From NCBI GenBank assembly GCA_019915015.1, contig JAHBBC010000058.1:31259-95258 (forward strand): a DNA stretch of 64,000 nucleotides. Direction: 5' to 3'. A program made the translations under genes and the position numbers. The notes below the pieces were generated by a model. It did not search any database. It was not told the DNA's origin and saw only the letters and a program-made list of their open reading frames with translations. Shown piece by piece: positions 59,101 to 64,000 of the stretch (position 1 is the stretch's first letter; every line of letters begins with the position of its first letter). The stretch is from Auriscalpium vulgare (Eukaryota > Basidiomycota > Agaricomycetes > Russulales > Auriscalpiaceae).

Positions 59101-59620
59101 ACATATGTACTAGGTGAATTATAATATGTCCATTTTACGGACGTTTGCTTCAAGTCAACCATATCTTTCTTGAGATAAGGCACCCGCATACTTTACAACT
59201 TGTAATTAATACGATCAGCCAACAAAATCATTTGCCCCCCCCATGAAATCTGTTATTATACCGATGCATCAGGTCTATCGGACATGGGTCGAGGGGGGAG
59301 GAAACCTAGTTAGTTCAAAATTCTCTTTCGTTCTCACTATGCGTTGACCAGTTGTCTATCCGTGTCCGACACAATGTTGGTATACGAAATCGAGGAGACG
59401 TGAGTATCACAAGCAGTACACTGTTCATGATTCGACAGTCGTTTCGCGGATGATGTCTACTTAAATGTATGATCGGCAGGAAGTTTATGAAGGACCACTA
59501 ACCCGAAGGACAGATTTGTGAAAGTTTCTGAAGATGATGAAGGGGTATCTTAGCATGTAGGTAGTTTGGGTTATTATATACTGATTTATGGAATTGCTAT
59601 TGACCAGCAAACTCCTACGC
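52935..59620 (-). mobile_element. Helitron body, copy B (open at its 3' domains, riddled with indels upstream)
   Basis: Same domain order as copy A. The 3' parts are better preserved than in copy A. Segment 54534-53782 carries helicase motifs in one frame (SMTDFQAQGRTRP, TCLSRSS, GISGWLRQELRELE). Segment 53633-52935 keeps the C-terminal domain through GGSHFTSRI and YYYDGM before stopping in the innermost 236-bp unit. Beyond 54.5 kb the frame is broken every few dozen bases, including a long C run near 58021, so Rep and most of the helicase cannot be read. Confidence 0.85.
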
Positions 59621-59859
59621 AACAAAAGCGTGGGCAATGATGTGTTAGTATAATAAATTCGCTAGTGAACGAATGACCAAACAAACAACTGAGTGCGCCC
59701 GCCTCATCGAATGGCAACATTCTTTTGATAGTTGTATATTGTAAGGAATATGTGAGTACAGGCAGCTCGAAGACCACGAACAAATTAACGTGATCTAATA
59801 TTGTTGTCATACGACATCGCCCGCAATTGTTTTTACGCTGCAGCTCATTAAGAAAGTAG

Positions 59860-60060
59860 ACGCATTGTTGATGTCCACTTTGTACAATTGCACATGGCTG
59901 ATTGCATATTGGTTTGATGGAACATGGTGATTGCACTTTTGCGCGGATGCACTTTTTGGAGGTTGCACTTTGGCAGGTTGCACTTGGCAAATTACGCTTG
60001 GCAGATTGCTACTTTGGTACAATTGCATTGGGCGATTGTAAATTCTGATATGAGAGGCCA
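59860..60060. repeat. 15-bp minisatellite, copy B (degraded)
   Basis: Counterpart of 8636-8822, with the same cactttggcaggttg-type units broken by small indels. Confidence 0.7.
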
Positions 60061-61109
60061 TGGTTGAGTGAAAAGCTGATACGCCAACTGCAGATGTTTT
60101 ATAAACAGTTGCCGTGGGGAATATTACATAATGCGATATGGATGTTCCGTGCAGGGATCCTTTTCCAGTAAGGCGATACGGTATTCACAGTCATTCTCAG
60201 GCGACTGTAGTCTGATGGTAGAGTCGGATTCTTTGTATGGGCTCGTTTATATAATAACAGTAAAAACCAATCCCATTACCACAGGGAGTATTAAGGGACT
60301 AATAGATACGGTGACATTATATATCTGAATCCAAGCATATTCAATGGTAAGTTGTAATGACGGTTAGCATACACTGATCGACAGGCGATCAAAACTGTTG
60401 TTCGGGATCGGGAGGGTGATCATAAACAAATCATGCGCGAGGTAAAGAACACACGGAGAGCATTCAATCAAGGGTGTATACAAGTAAGGTTTATTACTTA
60501 AACAATGATCACCACATTTCTTATTCGGGAGGAGCCGAGGTGGAACATTTATCATTCAGAATAATTTGCACAAATGATATAATATTCAAGCCTCGCAAAC
60601 GAATTGTTTAAATCATAGGTATTAGATTGGCAGGGCGGTTACATGTATCGTGAATCATAAACGAGCGAAAGGTAAAAATCCGGACGGAATTGAAAAGAGC
60701 AAGGTGAACGATTCTGAAGGATTGGGTTATAAGGAAGATATATAAAACCATCATTTAGTGCTGTATATTTGACTGTTCTCGTCGAGCGCTCCAATCGGAC
60801 AAAGAATCGAGTGGAACTTGAAAAGATTCAGATCTTTATTTTAATATGTCATACGAAAGAATGCAGTCAAAGGGAGATTATTTAATTGAACAAGGATCGA
60901 GTGGGATGTTTGAAGATATAAGTTCTGTTTGGTCCTTTTATTCGAAGGAACAATAAATGGGAAGCAATCCTTATACTAATTTATTCACTTTTTAGGCAAA
61001 ATAAAGCGTAAATACCGCCATAGGTCGTTAAAGGTACAGAAAATTGAACGATACTGACGAGACAGTTAAACACGCAGAAATGTTGTGTAATATGAATCAC
61101 GTAGGTTTC

Positions 61110-62190
61110 ATGAGTAATATACGGCATGAATGTTGAGGAGATCTTGTCCTCCTTTATTGCGCGGTGTGTACAACAAATCCGACCCGGGAGTTAGGAGGAA
61201 TCCTCCTCCATTCGCACTCCTTGCCTATAGTTTCCGTCCTTCGAAAAAACGCTGAGGAAAAAGTCTTCATTGGACGTCACGTTCGTTTATCCGTCGTGTG
61301 AGTCTTGGAAAGATAGACGATTATATCCAACAGTCACTGTAGAATATAAGTGTACGCAGAGTATAGCCAGACAAGTAACGCACCCATCTGATTGTGTTGC
61401 AAAGGAGCACGAGGAAGATCATCGAACGTTTGCAATAGGACGACTAGAGCTGCGGACTAGTCGTTGTCTAAACAGGACTGCGTAGTTGTTGTCACTGATG
61501 CGTTGCTTTGCGGCCCCTCCTTCCCGTATTATATAAAACCTAACCTTTTTAATATAACAGTGAACCCGTACCCGTTTGGACCCCTGTCGCGTTGAAAACT
61601 GCACAAGTTCCCAAAATCGTATACAGAAAACGTTCTCTGGGAAAATTTGAGAAATTGTCCATTAGAAGCCCCAAATCCCGTTGCCACTCGGTTAAAAATA
61701 GGATACATGGGACATGAGAATTGCTTCTGATTGTTCCACGTGGTTGATTAAATTCGCCATCGCGAAACGCTAACCGAATTTTGATGAGGAGTTCAAACGC
61801 GTTGACCGCGCTTACCTTTGCTGGAGGGACCTGCCTTGGCTGGCAATGTTAAAAAGGGCGGGATTGGCTCTGCGCCGGGATTGAACCAGAAATCATCGGT
61901 TTTCCTCGAAAAAAGTGACAGCTTAAAATCGCCTGCGTGATGTTATATATTGAACAAATGAAATGCTGCGTAAAGACTACTGATTATTCACGTACCGTAG
62001 TTCCCACTGTTGTAAGCAGCCGTTCCCAAGTCTCCGTCTTAAATATTGACGTCGGCATCAAAATTTCCCTGCGGTAATTCAACGAAGAGAAGATGTGTGC
62101 CCATCATTATCACATTCAGTAGAGGAGGCAAAATTGCCATAAGTGTGTTTTAGCAAGATAAGCTACAATGGGTGTGACCGTGCCATCACT
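61110..62190 (-). pseudogene. copy B of the unrecognised minus-strand coding region
   Basis: Colinear with 9878-10951 but interrupted by frequent short indels, so no long frame remains. It gives no additional information about identity. Confidence 0.4.
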
Positions 62191-62737
62191 CACATGGGCA
62201 GGCGCCCTAGAACATATAAATTGAGAATAGAACAATCGGACATGGCGTATGAAGAACAAACGCACTCGGTGATAACACTATTATGTCCGTTAATATCTTA
62301 GATCCGATGATCCGAAAGAGAATGCGTTCTTAATGTCAATTCTATAAATAAAGTATAAGCGTAATAATAACATAACACGATACTAATCATGCTCGTCGGT
62401 GAGTTGACATTTAACAGGAAACTTCTTCTGATAAGAATCAAAGTGCTTTATGATGGGTTAATATTCACAAAGGAAAATGAAAAACAAAAGGAATGTCGCA
62501 CTTTGTTGCTCTACCCTGTAGAAACATTATTAACGACAGTGTAGGAACAACGCGATGCCCCCCTCGATCACGTACTTCCACGGACCGAACGGTCAACGCC
62601 CTTCCCCTTGGGACTTTCTGTGAAAAAATGAGATACAAAACACTAATATATAAAACTTATATACTTACGAAGAAGCAGGCGCCGTGTCGAGATGCATTCC
62701 CGGCATGACAGAATTAGTATAAATCATAAAAAAAGAA

Positions 62738-63919
62738 TCAACATGAAACATAGTTTACTGACGATGGGAAGAATTGCTCGGCTACAAAATTCGGAAGCGA
62801 AAAGCTTATCTTTTTGGGGGGCCCGTCCTCGAGGGGACATGCATCGGAGACAACGAGCGAGGCCTCTTAGATGAGGAAGCTTGGAGAATATGATGCTGCC
62901 TCCAGGGATTCAGAAAGGTTTCGGCGGAAGCGAACGTATTACGGTCATTGCTGGAGTAACTACACGTTCCTAAAGTGTTACAAGAATGGCATATAATAAT
63001 AACGTCACCTTGATGTCTTTCATGGACGACGGCGTTTGTGCGCTTCTTCTTTCCGCCGGTGACTTATGTTGCAATATATTAAAAATTAAACCATCAAGGA
63101 CCTAGTATATTTAATTACTTGGACACGTTCTATTTTACTGCGTCTTCACATATGTTAGCAAATACCCCCGGCATCGTCATTATCAAATCATACTTTCTGG
63201 AGTGCGACTTTAGGTCGCGCACTTGAACTGGACCCGCGAACGCGTTGAGACAAAGACGTAGCCGGCGACCTCCTATGTGAAAGCAGCAATTAAAACATAG
63301 GAGCCACATGGGTACAAGAGCATACTTTCGGCGCGAGAGCGATGCTTTTTGTCGCGATCTTTAGATCTATACGAGATCTAACCCGCGAACGGGAACTGGC
63401 TGGCTACTGCCCATGTATTAAGTTTGAACTTGGACGTGACTCTATCGTCTACCCACCTTTTAGAACGCGATCGGTGAACGGCTCCTTTATATGAATGAGA
63501 TGGAAATTCAAACTTATATTAGCCAGCACCTTTTAGAACGCCCAGATCGCGAACGGTCTATTTTCGTCTTTTGACCTGTTCTTGCGTGATCCTTCGAGCT
63601 AATTTATAGATGAGTGAGCAAGGTATGCAGTATATAGATACGTTACTTGTCATACCCAAAGAATCCGATCGAGTGGTGTTCTTGTTTTTCAATGAGCCGT
63701 GTTCAGATTTAATTCCAAGTCAGAGCCACCCTTCTATTACGCGACTGAGAACGGCCTCGTTTTCTGATTTGCGATCCCAGGTGTCTTTCCCTTCAACCTA
63801 ATTTGCGTATCAGCCAAGTTATGTGACCTACCGAATTACTTTACCTCTCAGCTCAACGGCATTCTCCTCCACCTTATCCGATCTACGCGATCATTCGGAG
63901 GATCGGGGGTTTCGTATTT
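62738..63919 (-). pseudogene. copy B of the RS-rich microexon gene
   Basis: Colinear with 11499-12731. Several RS exon cores are still visible (on the plus strand, gaacgcgatcggtgaacgg near 63470 and gatcgcgaacgg near 63545). Indels disrupt lengths and splice sites, and one copy A exon region (about 12136-12214) appears partly collapsed near 63390. Confidence 0.5.
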
Positions 63920-64000
63920 CTTAAAATAGTATATGTAGTTAATCTAGTTAAATATAAATCGAAATCAAATGTAGTCCGTGCTTTTCGACTTCATTGGATT

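Larger units (their letters stand above)
50502..64000. repeat. copy B of a >=12.8-kb segmental duplication (copy A = 1 to about 12810)
   Basis: Base 50502 corresponds to base 1, and 64000 to about 12810. Order and orientation are conserved throughout. From 50502 to about 54467 the copies differ by scattered substitutions and few indels, plus the four-unit repeat at 52.2-53.15 kb. After about 54467, copy B shows small indels every few tens of bases to the window end, in coding and non-coding DNA alike. Both ends lie outside the window. Confidence 0.93.

Noticed and set aside
54467..64000. Repeat-induced point mutation as cause of the copy A/B divergence
   Set aside because: RIP gives C-to-T substitutions. 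The differences here are mostly single-base insertions and deletions, including homopolymer length changes.
1..64000. tRNA or rRNA genes
   Set aside because: I saw no cloverleaf-like set with A and B boxes and no rRNA-like conserved stretch. A covariance-model scan would be needed to exclude a missed tRNA.
50502..64000. A circular element read past its origin
   Set aside because: The content is ordinary nuclear genes and transposons, and the two copies differ by real substitutions and a four-unit array, which one circle read twice would not show.

Overview
The window looks like nuclear DNA of a basidiomycete fungus, probably an Agaricomycete. Three things point that way: genes cut by very short introns (about 45-60 nt, GTRNGT donors, CAG/TAG acceptors); a Helitron with a DUF6570-type N-terminus; and Ty3/Gypsy polyproteins of the kind common in Agaricomycetes. 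The host DNA is AT-rich. The retroelement block at about 31.8-40.6 kb is conspicuously GC-rich.

Layout. (1) 1-12.8 kb is one copy (A) of a large duplicated segment. It holds the 3' part of a microexon gene, a broken Helitron on the minus strand, an unrecognised minus-strand coding region, and a minus-strand gene built from tiny arginine/serine-rich exons. (2) 13.4-14.6 kb is an uncharacterised gene of a type I recall as multi-copy in Agaricomycetes. (3) 15.0-27.5 kb is a cluster of divergent paralogues of a family I do not recognise. (4) 27.5-31.8 kb holds tandem repeats and minisatellites. (5) 31.8-45.2 kb holds two Ty3/Gypsy elements on the minus strand, separated by an unrecognised ORF. 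(6) 45.3-52.0 kb holds three more members of the same gene family. (7) 50.5-64.0 kb is the second copy (B) of the first 12.8 kb, displaced by about 50,501 bp. It is clean up to about 54.47 kb and dense with small indels after that.

The main discovery candidate is the gene family, called here the WW-microexon family (a working label). I reconstructed members by hand at 12 loci plus the duplicated copy. Each has a fixed 5' part of two exons, the second ending in a Trp-Trp motif followed by a phase-1 donor. Each has a fixed 3' part: an exon of about 140 nt entering in phase 1 and leaving in phase 0, then a terminal exon coding for a coiled coil and a basic, often NLS-like tail. Between these lies a variable series of small exons. 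In every member I resolved cleanly these are multiples of 3 nt and phase 1-1 (for example 18, 18, 27, 30, 39, 42, 48 and 51 nt), so any exon could be skipped, duplicated or exchanged without breaking the frame. The encoded middle is mostly acidic and low-complexity. An unrelated-looking RS-rich gene at 11.5-12.7 kb uses the same design in phase 2, with several 27-nt exons.

Exon models were assembled by eye from splice-site motifs and phase agreement; no transcript data were available. Several ORFs carry 1-2 nt frameshifts, many of them at homopolymers, so part of the breakage may be sequencing error rather than decay.
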